A stretch of 64,000 nucleotides of DNA from a bacterium D16-56 (GCA_003611875.1 RAYY01000008.1:89502-153501), one strand, 5' to 3'; positions 19,224 to 28,221 are shown, counted from the stretch's first letter. Notes: generated from the letters alone by a model not told the origin. Program-made: numbers and translations.

Positions 19224-19231
19224 TACGAGGT

Positions 19232-19268
19232 GATCTGAGTGCAACACAATTCTACATTGTGTTGCACT
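19232..19268. repeat. Right inverted repeat of the invertible segment
   Basis: It matches 18970-19006 in inverted orientation at 36 of 37 bases. It lies within a perfect palindrome, 19235-19271, with 16-bp arms (CTGAGTGCAACACAAT and its complement) around TCTAC. Confidence 0.9.
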
Positions 19269-19429
19269 CAGTGCTCATTCAAGATCACTACGAAAAATCA
19301 CTTATTCAATTTGTTCATAATAACAGAATCAGATTCTATAACCATTTCCTCTTTTATTCTGAAAAATTCAATTTTTCAACAACTCTGGATATTAAATAGA
19401 TCGCAAAATATTCTAAGACAAAACAGAAA

Positions 19430-19476
19430 GGCTGCTGCACCAGAAATCAACCATTCCAGCACAACAGCCCCTTTTT
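19430..19476. terminator. Bidirectional intrinsic terminator
   Basis: A GGCTGCTG arm (19430-19437) pairs with CAACAGCC (19462-19469), followed by a T run on the plus strand and TTTCTGTTTTG on the minus strand. It would end both the short rightward transcript from the invertible segment and the leftward transcript of the choline-binding-repeat gene. Confidence 0.65.
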
Positions 19477-19505
19477 AACTTATAAATACCTGAACACCAA
19501 TCCTC

Positions 19506-20735
19506 TTACCGTCTCCAAATCCCATCTCGGTCTACATAGAACGTATCAATCCAGGTATCCACTGCCTTATTCCCATCTCCCGGATAGAAATAATACCAGT
19601 TCCCGTCAACCTGATTCCACCCCTCAACCATCACTCCGTCTCCATTAAAATAATAAATCTTTCCATTTACATCTGCCCACTGATTCTGAAACATAACCCC
19701 TTCATAATTATCTGGTGTAGGGTTCAGATAATACCAGTGTCCTGCCGACTGGATCCATCCTACCTGCATATCCCCGCTTTCTGAGAGAAAATACGTGTGA
19801 TTGCCCTTTTTCTGCCATCCTTTAAGCATTTTTCCTTCATTCTGGAACAAATACCATTTATCCGCAACCTTCAGCCAGGAATCCTTCTGATAAGTCCCAT
19901 CCGGATAATAATAATACCAGTAGTCATTTACGTAACGCCATCCTACTTGTGTATTCCCGGTAGGTGAGCCGCTAACTACATCCGTTCTTCCCGAGCCATC
20001 AGACACATCCTCTTTGGCAATGTACAACTCATCAGATTCCACCCAATCACTGCTTTTCCCATAATTCTCATCCTTGGTGCTTTTAGCAATCGTCCGCACC
20101 CGGAAAGAATAGGTTCCTGCTGTAGTCATGTAAGGATAAAAATTATAGCTGACAGAGGTTGTCTCTACGGAATGTACCTTTGCACTTCCCCGGCGAAGCA
20201 CTACCTCGTATTTCCCTGTATCACCATTTTCCGGCCTCTCCCATCGAGCTGTTCCTTTCGCATTATCCTTCCAGTAAGCATCTTCTGGCGCTGAAAAATC
20301 TCCTTTAATGCCATTTACCCGAAGACGTACCACCAATGTATCTGCATCCTCTCGCTTAGCACTGACAAAGCTTCCGGATTTTATTGTCACATTGCTGGAA
20401 CGATAACTTCCTTTAAAGTAGTAGTCATCCCCTGCAGTCAGCCACACCCTCATCTCAGGCTGATCGCCTACCCCCATTTCTTTAGAAGCAGATGTCACCC
20501 ACTCTGCCCGGTCAATGGTATACTTACTCGTGGAACAGGAAATGGCAATGCCTCCATCCTCTACGGTACTGCTTTCCAGCCCAATGTCTGGAAGCATATC
20601 TCCTGGTTCCAGCTTGGAACTGACTCGTATAGTCACACTAGACACTACATGATCCGCCGCTGATACACTCATAATCCCTGCTGCTGCCAATACTGCTCCC
20701 AGCACACTTGCCCATAGCCATTTTCTCCCTTTCAT
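19506..20735 (-). CDS. Secreted protein with C-terminal choline-binding-like (cell-wall-binding) repeats
   Basis: The N-terminus (MKGRKWLWASVLGAVLAAAG, then VSA) is a signal peptide. A beta-rich middle region (about residues 25-250) has fibronectin-like strands (TAGTYSFRVRTIAKS), and from about residue 265 there are Trp/Tyr repeats of the GWxxxxxxWYYxxxxG type that bind choline or cell-wall polymers. It is exported and probably wall-attached. I place the start at 20735, six bases after GAGGG; the longer frame to 20828 lacks a better site. A good sigma-A promoter lies just upstream, so it is its own transcription unit. Confidence 0.85.
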   Translation of the reverse strand: MKGRKWLWASVLGAVLAAAGIMSVSAADHVVSSVTIRVSSKLEPGDMLPDIGLESSTVEDGGIAISCSTSKYTIDRAEWVTSASKEMGVGDQPEMRVWLTAGDDYYFKGSYRSSNVTIKSGSFVSAKREDADTLVVRLRVNGIKGDFSAPEDAYWKDNAKGTARWERPENGDTGKYEVVLRRGSAKVHSVETTSVSYNFYPYMTTAGTYSFRVRTIAKSTKDENYGKSSDWVESDELYIAKEDVSDGSGRTDVVSGSPTGNTQVGWRYVNDYWYYYYPDGTYQKDSWLKVADKWYLFQNEGKMLKGWQKKGNHTYFLSESGDMQVGWIQSAGHWYYLNPTPDNYEGVMFQNQWADVNGKIYYFNGDGVMVEGWNQVDGNWYYFYPGDGNKAVDTWIDTFYVDRDGIWRR

Positions 20736-20807
20736 AATCATCCCTCTTTCTACGCGGTTTATTTTCTTCATCTTGTATGTTCCATACCTTAACTTTTTGT
20801 TATTTCC

Positions 20808-20836
20808 ATTATAAACGATGGGAATCATAGGGTCAA
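20808..20836 (-). promoter_or_regulatory. Sigma-A promoter of the choline-binding-repeat protein gene
   Basis: Read on the minus strand, TTGACC (20831-20836) and TATAAT (20808-20813) are 17 bp apart, about 75 bases before the start codon. The remaining intergenic DNA to 21151 shows no gene or clear terminator. Confidence 0.8.
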
Positions 20837-21151
20837 CTTACGATATTCTTACCAAAAAGACAGAAAAATATCGTAAAAATTTTAAAAGATACATAAACCA
20901 CACAGCATCACTACGCCTTCGCTTTTCCCTCTGCACTCTCGGAAAAGTATCCTTGCCGAAACAGAAAAGCCTAACCGCTCCTTTCTTTGGCTGGATTTGC
21001 ACTTTCCTTTAATTCACCTGTGTGCTGAACCATATTTCCTCAACCTTCCGATCGTTTAATTCTACTATATACGTAAAAAAATCACATTTTTCATCCATTC
21101 TCTATAAGAAAATATCTCAACTATCATCTTCTCTTCCACCCTTATGCTTGC

Positions 21152-22111
21152 TCAAAAACACTTTTTCCCAAGCTCTGTCAGCAAAGCTTCCACCCTTTCT
21201 CTTTCTCTCAATGCCTCAATCCAACGTTTCGGGATTCCCTGCAGTCCGTAACGGATTCCGGCCAGACCTCCTGTTACACAAGCTGTTGTGTCTGTATCAT
21301 TGCCCAGCAAAACAGCACGCTTTACGGCATCCTCATAATCCGATGCCTGTTCCAGGATCATAAAAGCGCTGCGCAGACAATCTACCACATATCCGGTCCC
21401 TCTGCCCTCCCATGGAATATCCGGACGGACGCTCCATTCCAATTCCTGCTCATACTCTGGTTCTTCCTGATAAATGGAACGAAGCGCACAAACCCCTTCC
21501 TCAATTGCTTCCCGAGCCTCTTGCCCTTTCAGCAGTGCCTGTGCCACAAGGCAGTAAAGGGCTGAACAGACCTGATTACACAGATGTCCATGGGTAATCA
21601 GACACTGGCTATGGGCATCCCTCACCAACTCCCTGTTTCTTTTCTCCAAATCTGTACCACCCTGTACAAAATACCACAGGGCCAGAGGAAGAACACGCAT
21701 CAACGCACCATTCCCCTTTCCCTCCGGATTCATCAATCCGCAATCCTTTGGAGCTGCCCCTCTTTTATAGGCAATAAGCCCATTGGCCGTCTGAATCCCC
21801 ACATCGAATACAACTCCGTCTACTGCCCATAAACCTTCCTCATACCAGGCTAAGAGCGCATCGGAATACGCTTTTAGAGAGAACCTCCCATGTTGTAAAA
21901 GACTGTCCATAAGGCACAATGCCTGTGCGCCGTCATCCGACCACGTTCCGGCAGCAACCTTTGGATATGTCTTTCTGAACCCTGATGGGGGCGCCATTTC
22001 TATGTCCTCATAAAGAGGAAGCTCCTGCGCCTCATAAAACTCATAGGGTACTCCAAGAGCGTCCCCGATCAAAAGCCCATACAAGCCTCCGGCAATTCTT
22101 TCATATTCCAT
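21152..22111 (-). CDS. ADP-ribosylglycohydrolase family protein (DraG-like)
   Basis: The 319-residue all-alpha hydrolase has GLLIGDALGVPYEF at the N-terminus, WSDDGAQAL (metal-binding Asp pair), GNGALMRVLPLALW in the middle and GNDTDTTACVTGGLAG at the C-terminus, the second metal-binding block. Family members remove ADP-ribose from proteins, small molecules or nucleic acid. GGAGG precedes the ATG at 22111. A second copy of this domain is fused to a DNA methylase at 40345-42777. The substrate is unknown. Confidence 0.9.
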   Translation of the reverse strand: MEYERIAGGLYGLLIGDALGVPYEFYEAQELPLYEDIEMAPPSGFRKTYPKVAAGTWSDDGAQALCLMDSLLQHGRFSLKAYSDALLAWYEEGLWAVDGVVFDVGIQTANGLIAYKRGAAPKDCGLMNPEGKGNGALMRVLPLALWYFVQGGTDLEKRNRELVRDAHSQCLITHGHLCNQVCSALYCLVAQALLKGQEAREAIEEGVCALRSIYQEEPEYEQELEWSVRPDIPWEGRGTGYVVDCLRSAFMILEQASDYEDAVKRAVLLGNDTDTTACVTGGLAGIRYGLQGIPKRWIEALRERERVEALLTELGKKCF

Positions 22112-22134
22112 TCTATTTCCTCCGTGATCCATAT

Positions 22135-22278
22135 CTACTTAAACATTTCATCAAACTGTTTCTCTGCTTCCTTGCTGCTTCGTTCCCTCAACGCCCGAAG
22201 CTCCCTTATGACAAACTCTTTTCCGGCCACGGACTCCTGTAACAGTCTTCTTTCCCTATGGCGCCAACTTCTCAGCAC
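22135..22278 (-). pseudogene. Fragment of a Ser/Thr protein kinase gene
   Basis: A short open frame without ATG or ribosome site reads LLQESVAGKEFVIREL, matching the N-lobe of the intact kinase at 32867-33670 (VVQESVTGKKFVVREL) in protein and largely in DNA, then diverges to a short tail ending QFDEMFK. It lacks the catalytic loop and activation segment. It is the remnant of a second kinase gene, probably left by recombination between similar cluster copies. It lies between the ADP-ribosylglycohydrolase gene and an unknown gene. Confidence 0.6.
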
Positions 22279-22353
22279 CTATCTGGTACAACGCCATCGG
22301 CCAGTGTTTCATGCGGGCGGGGAACCAAGTATCCGAAAAAAGCAAGGAGCGAT

Positions 22354-23277
22354 CTAAGGGCTATTTCCTGCTGCTGCGCCGTCTTCTGAGCATGGGAATG
22401 AACCCCAGCCAAACCCCATTCCCCCCGCCAGTCCGGCCAGAATCAGCATTCTGTCCATGGCGTCAAGGATATCGCTAAGATGATAACCAAAATTTCTTTT
22501 ACAGCTCCATTCTTCTATCACCAGTCCTATCTTCCTTGTTTCCATATGCTCCAAAATCCGGTTTCTGACCGCCTCCCCGGCAAATGCAGTTCCTGCTGCC
22601 AAAGTCTCATAGTCCAGTTCCTTTAAAAGGTAACAAAGCCTCTCCGATTCCATCTCCTGAAACATCTTCTCAAAAGCCCTTTTCACGGAAAATTCTCTCT
22701 CAAAGCTCTCATTTACCATCTCTTGCCTTAGAATCTTATCCCTCTCATCCCACCGAAGCACCATCTTCTGACAATACCGGTCATAATCCTCCAGCCATTC
22801 CTCCGGAACCATTACCCGGTGGTACAGATAAAAGTTTCCAGGAAGCTGTCCCGCATAAATGTCCAGCATACCTGTCAGATATAGGTACGCCACAAGCCAC
22901 TCATAACCGGAACATCCATTCTTTTCCACCTGTGCCAGGAACTCTTTTCCCACAGTATCCCGGTCAGAAGCATCTACAATTTTAAAGACCATGAAAATCA
23001 GCAGTTCCTTCAAGGGCACATCCCTGCCTGCCAGGGAATAGGTCAGGGTTTCTTCATCGTACCGGCCGTGAAATGTGGAATCTTCTATTGTCAGCCCTTC
23101 TTCATCCGCCCACAGCTCTGCCAGCCCTTCCAAGGCCAGTAGTCCTGACTGCCTGGCCATATCGCCGCATTGATTTATAACATGCATGGCTTCAAAAATC
23201 TGCTCCCTATGTGCCTGAAAGGCTTCTCTTGCATATGTAAAAGCCTTCTTTCTCAAATTTTCCAGAGATTGTTCCAT
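22354..23277 (-). CDS. Unknown protein, paralogue of the gene at 23556-24686
   Basis: The 307-residue, mainly alpha-helical soluble protein has no recognised domain. It shares with its upstream neighbour an N-terminal AFxxHREQ block, a central YDRYC followed by a charged helix, and a C-terminal helical repeat region, so the two are diverged paralogues. The C-terminus becomes glycine-rich (AGLAGGMGFGWG). The ATG at 23277 is six bases after GGAGG. A TATAAT lies at 23300-23310 on the minus strand. The neighbourhood has ADP-ribosylglycohydrolase, kinase and nuclease-like genes, but the function is unknown. Confidence 0.7.
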   Translation of the reverse strand: MEQSLENLRKKAFTYAREAFQAHREQIFEAMHVINQCGDMARQSGLLALEGLAELWADEEGLTIEDSTFHGRYDEETLTYSLAGRDVPLKELLIFMVFKIVDASDRDTVGKEFLAQVEKNGCSGYEWLVAYLYLTGMLDIYAGQLPGNFYLYHRVMVPEEWLEDYDRYCQKMVLRWDERDKILRQEMVNESFEREFSVKRAFEKMFQEMESERLCYLLKELDYETLAAGTAFAGEAVRNRILEHMETRKIGLVIEEWSCKRNFGYHLSDILDAMDRMLILAGLAGGMGFGWGSFPCSEDGAAAGNSP

Positions 23278-23484
23278 GTTCATCCTCCCTTTCCCCTATT
23301 ATAGCCTCTCTGAATCTTTAAACCTTATTTCATGGGGACTTTGAGATTCTAGTACATCGCTGCACTACTTTTACGGATTCCTCCATATTTTACAGAAAAT
23401 ACAGATTATAAACATATATTTTCCGATAAAATCTCCAAAATCCTCTACATTTTATGCACACTTCACATCACAAACAAATCTCAT

Positions 23485-23566
23485 CTATTCCCCAAGCCGG
23501 AACCAGGATTTCGCATCTTCAGGCAAATCCTCAGACAAAATTTCCTGTGCCGCAATTAAATAATCA
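23485..23566 (-). pseudogene. Possible frameshifted C-terminal end of the 23556-24686 gene
   Basis: The frame reads GAWVDYLIAAQEIL then SEDLPEDAKSWFRLGE and a stop, directly following and overlapping the last codons of the upstream gene in another frame, with no start codon of its own. It could be a relict or a sequencing frameshift. Confidence 0.4.
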
Positions 23567-24686
23567 ACCCAAGCTCCTTTCGAGCTACCTTTCTTCCCAT
23601 GATTTTCTCCAAAGAATCTTTCAGAGCTTTCTCGTAGAAATTCCCCCAACCCTCATCAAAATCCCATAAGCCTTCCGTCTGTCCATGGCAGAGCATACGT
23701 TCCAGCCTGCCTGCCAGCTTTTCCACATCAGCCGGATAGTAATCTGCCATCCACCGTTCCATGATGATATGCTGTTCCTCCTCAGACAGATACTGAAAAA
23801 GCCGTTCCTTCAATCTGGCATTTCCATACACAAAAAGCTCTGCCAGCTGGCTGACCCTGGTGATTTTCCTTAATCGCAGATTTAACTTAGGATCCAGCCC
23901 TTCCTCATCTTCCCACTCCCTGTCGTCAAACCGTTCTGTAATAAACTGTTTGAACTCATCTTCCCCCATAGCTTCCATGGCCTTTTCAAACAGATTCAGG
24001 ACCGGGATCCCCTCCTTTTCCTTCCGAATCCTTTGAAGCCGCCAATCCCGTTCCCCCAGAATGTTTTTCATGGCGTCAACTCTTTTTTTCTCCATCTCCT
24101 TGCACAATCCAGCACAATAACGGTCATAATCTTCCCGCCCCTCCATCGGAATCAGGCTGCGCAGGACAGAAAGCAGATAGTTCCCGTCACGAAAATCCCC
24201 CTCAAAATCATGCCAGTTTGTTCCCTGCTGAAATTTCATGATTTCCCACAATCCTGTCACATAGACAGTCTCCACAAATGCCCTGTAATCCCTGTACTGA
24301 TCCGTCATCATCTGTATTTCCATCAATTCCCGCCACTTTTTTGGCCCCTCAAGGACGCCGCCTGCCTCTTCTGCCAGAAGAAAAACCCCCTGTTGAAGGA
24401 AATTTTTAAGAGGTACCTTCTCTCCCAACCAGGAGCCTGGACCATCCAGCTCCGTTTTCAGCTTCCAAAGTTCTTCCCTGCGCAATCCTCTGTTGTAATG
24501 CTCTTTGAAATATTGCCCCCAGTAAGCCTGGGTACAGTCCCTTTTCATGCAGAGAGCCCGCCGGAGCCCCCAGTCTTCCTGATTCTGAAGAAACCCCCCG
24601 CAGAAACAGACAGCTCTCACAGCTTTGCAGACTTCCTCTCTGTGACTGAAAAAAGCTTCCTTCACTTCCCTGATCTCCATCACCAT
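23556..24686 (-). CDS. Unknown helical protein, paralogue of the gene at 22354-23277
   Basis: The 376-residue protein is rich in Glu, Lys and Trp, with an N-terminal VKEAFFSHREEV, a central YDRYCAGLCKEM and a C-terminal LFQYLSEEEQHIIMERW helix. GGAGG is seven bases from the ATG. After the stop, another frame continues with protein-like sequence (VDYLIAAQEIL to FRLGE) to a TAG at 23485, which suggests a frameshift that removed the original C-terminus. No family recognised. Confidence 0.7.
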   Translation of the reverse strand: MVMEIREVKEAFFSHREEVCKAVRAVCFCGGFLQNQEDWGLRRALCMKRDCTQAYWGQYFKEHYNRGLRREELWKLKTELDGPGSWLGEKVPLKNFLQQGVFLLAEEAGGVLEGPKKWRELMEIQMMTDQYRDYRAFVETVYVTGLWEIMKFQQGTNWHDFEGDFRDGNYLLSVLRSLIPMEGREDYDRYCAGLCKEMEKKRVDAMKNILGERDWRLQRIRKEKEGIPVLNLFEKAMEAMGEDEFKQFITERFDDREWEDEEGLDPKLNLRLRKITRVSQLAELFVYGNARLKERLFQYLSEEEQHIIMERWMADYYPADVEKLAGRLERMLCHGQTEGLWDFDEGWGNFYEKALKDSLEKIMGRKVARKELGLII

Positions 24687-24743
24687 TTACTTACCTCCTC
24701 ATAGGATCTGTCAAGCGCGCACCGCTGTGCGTCACCTGTCATG

Positions 24744-25790
24744 TCATCCAACGCCGTTTCTCCCAGAAGTTTTTTCCAAAAGCCCATCCAATGAAAACCG
24801 GACTCCATCCCGAAGCACCTGTACCCGATCATGATAAGGGGCAAATTCCGGGACAGATAGAAAGTCATTGGGATGCTCGGTATGCATGGGAATGATGATT
24901 TTCGGATTTACCAATTTGAACAGACCGGCAATCGTTTCCACATAGGCATGTCCGCTGGTATGCAGGGACTTATAGGGGCGTCCGCCGATGAACCGAAGCA
25001 AATCCCCATCAGCATACTTCTCCTCTAAGTATCCTTGCCACATGGAGTAGATGATCTGTCCGTCCTTGTCAAAGAATTTGTCCCGCAGTGCTTCAAAGGG
25101 GCTTATATAATCCTGTGGGCAGGTATTTTTCCGGGCCAGCAGGACAAAGCCATCCTCCTTCAGTTCCTCCTCTGTAATGGATCGGAACCACAGAGGCTTT
25201 TCCATGGAATCCCCGATCTTGCGCAGCTTGGCCCATCGGCTGTCCGGCTTTCCCAGCACCCGTACCACGGGATGCTGCTTTGAGGGCTGGTATTCGGGAA
25301 AACTGCCCTTTGCGTCCATATCCCTCATAGCAGTAATCATGATCCTGGCCTGATACAAATCGCAGACAAAGTGCATGTTCTCTGGCGTATTGTGATAAAA
25401 CTCCATGATACTGTCCAGATTGGTAGAAGAAACCAGAACGAAATTATATTTGTGCTTTTGAAAGAGCTTTTTTGCCTCCCTGCCCAGCTCCCGCTCCGAC
25501 TTAACAAGGACGTCCCCAACCTCCCCGGTGCGGCCAAGCATGGTACCTTCGGTAATTAAAACATCCACCGGCCCAGGCACATACTTTTTCAGCACTCTCT
25601 CCAGACGTCCTCTTTGTCCCACAATACCGTGTTCCCGAAAATCTCCGGTAAACAGGATCGTTTTGCCGCACACCTTGATGCAGAACATATAGGAGTCCAG
25701 GGCAGAATGATCCACATAAAGGGGGAGAACCTGGATGCCGGGAACAGGCATGAACCACTTCCCGGCCTCATAGGTACGCATCCGTTCCAC
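24744..25790 (-). pseudogene. 5'-truncated metallo-beta-lactamase (RNase J/beta-CASP-like) protein
   Basis: The frame retains the second half of an MBL-fold hydrolase: LPLYVDHSALDSYMF and TILFTGDFREHG, a beta-CASP-like insert, SGHAY near residue 282 and IIPMHTEHP at the C-terminus. The N-terminal HxHxDH metal site is missing. The open frame begins only at about 25840, right where the upstream PD-(D/E)XK-like gene ends, and the first usable codon is a GTG with no ribosome site. It therefore looks like the 3' part of a gene that lost its front in a deletion; activity is doubtful. Confidence 0.65.
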
Positions 25791-25822
25791 CAGAGGGAGA
25801 CCCTTTTCCCTTGTGTCCCGAT

Positions 25823-26722
25823 CTATATAGGAAACATATCCTCAATGATGCCTGACAGCAGCAGAGCAAGTTCATCCTCCTGTTTCTTCTTGAGATATTC
25901 ACTGGCTCTCAGCAGGCTAAAGCTGCCAATATAAAAGTCCCTATACACCTCTTTCTTAAATTCCTCCGAAGGACATTCTCCTGCAGGTGTCAGATAGATA
26001 AGCTTCAGAGGTTTATCCCAAAGCATACACTTAGGATGGTCATGAAGATAGTCCAGAAGCTGACCCGCGGTGTAAAGATACTTCCGTGACCGGGCACCAT
26101 CCTTTTGCGTCCAGCCTGCCCTTCGGATTAGCTCCCTGGCTGCCTCAGCATATTTCTCAGAAGGCTCATCTATGTCATATTTTTTTCCAAGATGCCGAGT
26201 TCTAAATACCAATAAAAAGGCTTTCCACAGTGCCTTGTCACCATCCCACACAGAATTCCCCCATTTATCAAATTTCAAATGCTGGGGAAAACTCTTTTCA
26301 TAGGTATCCCCAAAGGCTCCTTTCATAACAGACAGCAGCTTATTTCCAAAAACCTGGCCAAAGGTTTTTGGTTGGCCGTTTTTGCTGCAGCAATTCCTCA
26401 GATACCTATCGGCCTGTTCCAGATTTATACTGCTGCCAGTTGTTTTCAGTTCCACCAGATAGATGGCTTCCTCATCGCCAAGAACATAATCGATCTTTGT
26501 CCCCCTGTTTCCATATCCAGAACCTTGCTCTGACTCTTTGGACTCCAAAACAGACATCTCTTTCGTGATGAAATGAAGTTCTCCCTTAAAAGCAGTCTGG
26601 TCCTTTAAAATCTCCGTCACATAAGGCGTCAGCAGCGTATCCAGAATAACCTCCGCCTTAATATTGGGGGTAAAGTAGTCATTAACGATCCATTTCCTGA
26701 TTTTATTCATTTGCTCTGTCAT
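25823..26722 (-). CDS. PD-(D/E)XK nuclease-like protein
   Basis: The protein is about 299 residues from the ATG at 26722 (GAAGGAG five bases upstream). It contains GTKIDYVLGDEEAIYLVELK, in which the Asp and the ELK match the PD-(D/E)XK nuclease core (beta strand Asp, then ExK). The rest is helical with no recognised domain. It could be a restriction-like nuclease or a DUF in the same fold. Its end abuts the truncated MBL gene, so a deletion junction may lie here. Confidence 0.6.
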   Translation of the reverse strand: MTEQMNKIRKWIVNDYFTPNIKAEVILDTLLTPYVTEILKDQTAFKGELHFITKEMSVLESKESEQGSGYGNRGTKIDYVLGDEEAIYLVELKTTGSSINLEQADRYLRNCCSKNGQPKTFGQVFGNKLLSVMKGAFGDTYEKSFPQHLKFDKWGNSVWDGDKALWKAFLLVFRTRHLGKKYDIDEPSEKYAEAARELIRRAGWTQKDGARSRKYLYTAGQLLDYLHDHPKCMLWDKPLKLIYLTPAGECPSEEFKKEVYRDFYIGSFSLLRASEYLKKKQEDELALLLSGIIEDMFPI

Positions 26723-26886
26723 GTTTACTCCTTCTGATGTACATGATGCCACATTTATAATGCTATTCTCCAGCCGGTTTATGGACAAGCTCTCCTCTTT
26801 CCTGCAACATAAAAATGTTTCGAGAAATAATCCCATCACCCCTCTGCAAAAATTCATTCAAATCTTTTGCAGACAACAACGCCCCA

Positions 26887-27459
26887 TCACCAGGTTCCGT
26901 TCACAAAATCATCATCTATTTCATCCGGCACATCCACCCACCCCAAAGGAAAACGGTACTCATCGTGATAAAAACAATGTTCCACCGGATTATAAAAAAC
27001 ATTATATCCAATATTCCGCAGCACCTGAAAATCCCTCTGTCTTGTTCGTTCCGACAAACCAGGGAACAGTTCCTTGTAAGAATCCTTTGCGGTAACATAC
27101 TCCTGGACATCACCGCTTTCCTCATTATCCTTCTTTTCCCACAAGGGAATATCCTCATTTGACAGTCCAGACATTAATGTGCCCAGACGGTTCAGCCTTT
27201 TCAAATGAGCCATTTTACAGGGCTTTCCCTTATCATTAAATTCCGGTTTTCCTGTTTTCACATACCCCTTTCCCTTTCTGGAATACTTCACGCTTACCAG
27301 CCCCGCATCCTTAAGATCCACCAGATCACGCTGCAAAAGCCGCATATTATAAGGAAATATCTCACAGACAGCCTCAAACTGGACAATAGCATACTGACAT
27401 ACGATCTCATAAAGCCGCAGCTGACGCTCAATCCGCGGCATCCTTTCCTTTCTGCTCAT
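26887..27459 (-). CDS. Winged-helix (DeoR-like HTH) regulator
   Basis: The 190-residue protein from the ATG at 27459 (ACGGAGG upstream) has an N-terminal helix-turn-helix of the DeoR/WYL type: ERQLRLYEIVCQYAIVQFEA, then YNMRLLQRDLVDLKDAGLV and a basic wing SRKGKGYVK. A second HTH-like stretch, LSERTRQRDFQVLRNIGYNV, is near the C-terminus, with no WYL effector domain visible. It overlaps the upstream gene by four bases. It probably regulates this cluster. Confidence 0.65.
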   Translation of the reverse strand: MSRKERMPRIERQLRLYEIVCQYAIVQFEAVCEIFPYNMRLLQRDLVDLKDAGLVSVKYSRKGKGYVKTGKPEFNDKGKPCKMAHLKRLNRLGTLMSGLSNEDIPLWEKKDNEESGDVQEYVTAKDSYKELFPGLSERTRQRDFQVLRNIGYNVFYNPVEHCFYHDEYRFPLGWVDVPDEIDDDFVNGTW

Positions 27460-28085
27460 AAAATACCTCCGTTCTTTGCAGCACGGAATTTCCTTCTGGC
27501 TTCCGTCGTCATTCTTTTTATCTTCATCCGAAACTGCTGTGCAGTATCCGGCCTCTCCCGACAGATATCCAGTAAAATACAGCTTCCCTCTATATCCCTT
27601 GGTATCCTGCTGCGGATCTCTGCGATTCCTTTGTCCCCAGACTCCTTCCATACCCTGCAGGAGTACCTTTCCTCCACAATCTCAAAACCGCTGCCAACAG
27701 GGCATATTTTAGCCATGGAGAGCATCAGAACAGATTCATCAAAAACAGGACTGTCAAAAATCTCATCACAGCACTCATACTTATCTTCATAGCTCCAAAC
27801 CTGAAGCTGCTGTTCTCCCTCCAACTGACGTTCCACACATTCCATCTCCCTTTGGGCCGCCTCCCTGCGTCTTAACCATTCCTCCTTTTCCTCCGGCTTC
27901 CCCTTGCTGTTTTCCCCCTTCCGATCATAATAACGAATCCTGCCCTCCAGTTTCTTCTTTTCCTCCTCCAGCTTGACCTTTACACAATCCCCGAATTTCT
28001 CAAAAAAACGCTTCTGTGCCTGCTCCCTGCTGCCGGTTTGACTTCTTGTCGCTTCTTTCTTAACTGCCAAACATAAATAATCCAT
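27456..28085 (-). CDS. Unknown coiled-coil protein
   Basis: The 209-residue protein has a strongly charged N-terminal coiled coil (about residues 35-95, rich in Glu/Lys/Arg) and a C-terminal globular region with VEERYSCRVWKESGDKGIAE. No family is recognised. It is the first gene of a small unit with the winged-helix gene (stop/start overlap ATGA) and has a sigma-A promoter at 28222-28250. It may act with the regulator. Confidence 0.6.
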   Translation of the reverse strand: MDYLCLAVKKEATRSQTGSREQAQKRFFEKFGDCVKVKLEEEKKKLEGRIRYYDRKGENSKGKPEEKEEWLRRREAAQREMECVERQLEGEQQLQVWSYEDKYECCDEIFDSPVFDESVLMLSMAKICPVGSGFEIVEERYSCRVWKESGDKGIAEIRSRIPRDIEGSCILLDICRERPDTAQQFRMKIKRMTTEARRKFRAAKNGGIL

Positions 28086-28221
28086 CCATTACCTCCCAAG
28101 GCAAATGACTCAGACCCCTAATGGAACATTCCTTCCCATTATCCGTTTCCCAGCGGCCTAAGTTTTACGTTCGATTGTCAATATGCATCTTTCATAGTGG
28201 CAGTATATCACATCAAATATA

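Larger units (their letters stand above)
18970..19268. other. Candidate invertible promoter segment (phase-variation switch)
   Basis: A 299-bp segment is bounded by 37-bp inverted repeats at 18970-19006 and 19232-19268 that differ at one base. Each repeat is itself built around two arms and a 5-bp centre (TCTAC), like a tyrosine-recombinase site. The segment contains no gene but has a sigma-A promoter (19195-19223) reading right. Inversion would point this promoter at the loaP genes and capsule operon. No recombinase gene is adjacent, so the enzyme would act in trans. Confidence 0.75.

Noticed and set aside
19239..19478. 79-codon frame starting at GTG inside the right inverted repeat
   Set aside because: A GAGGTG lies six bases upstream, but it straddles the expected transcription start, and the frame runs through the terminator hairpin.
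24680..24868. 62-codon minus-strand frame at the end of the MBL gene
   Set aside because: Overlaps the MBL frame for most of its length and has no ribosome site.
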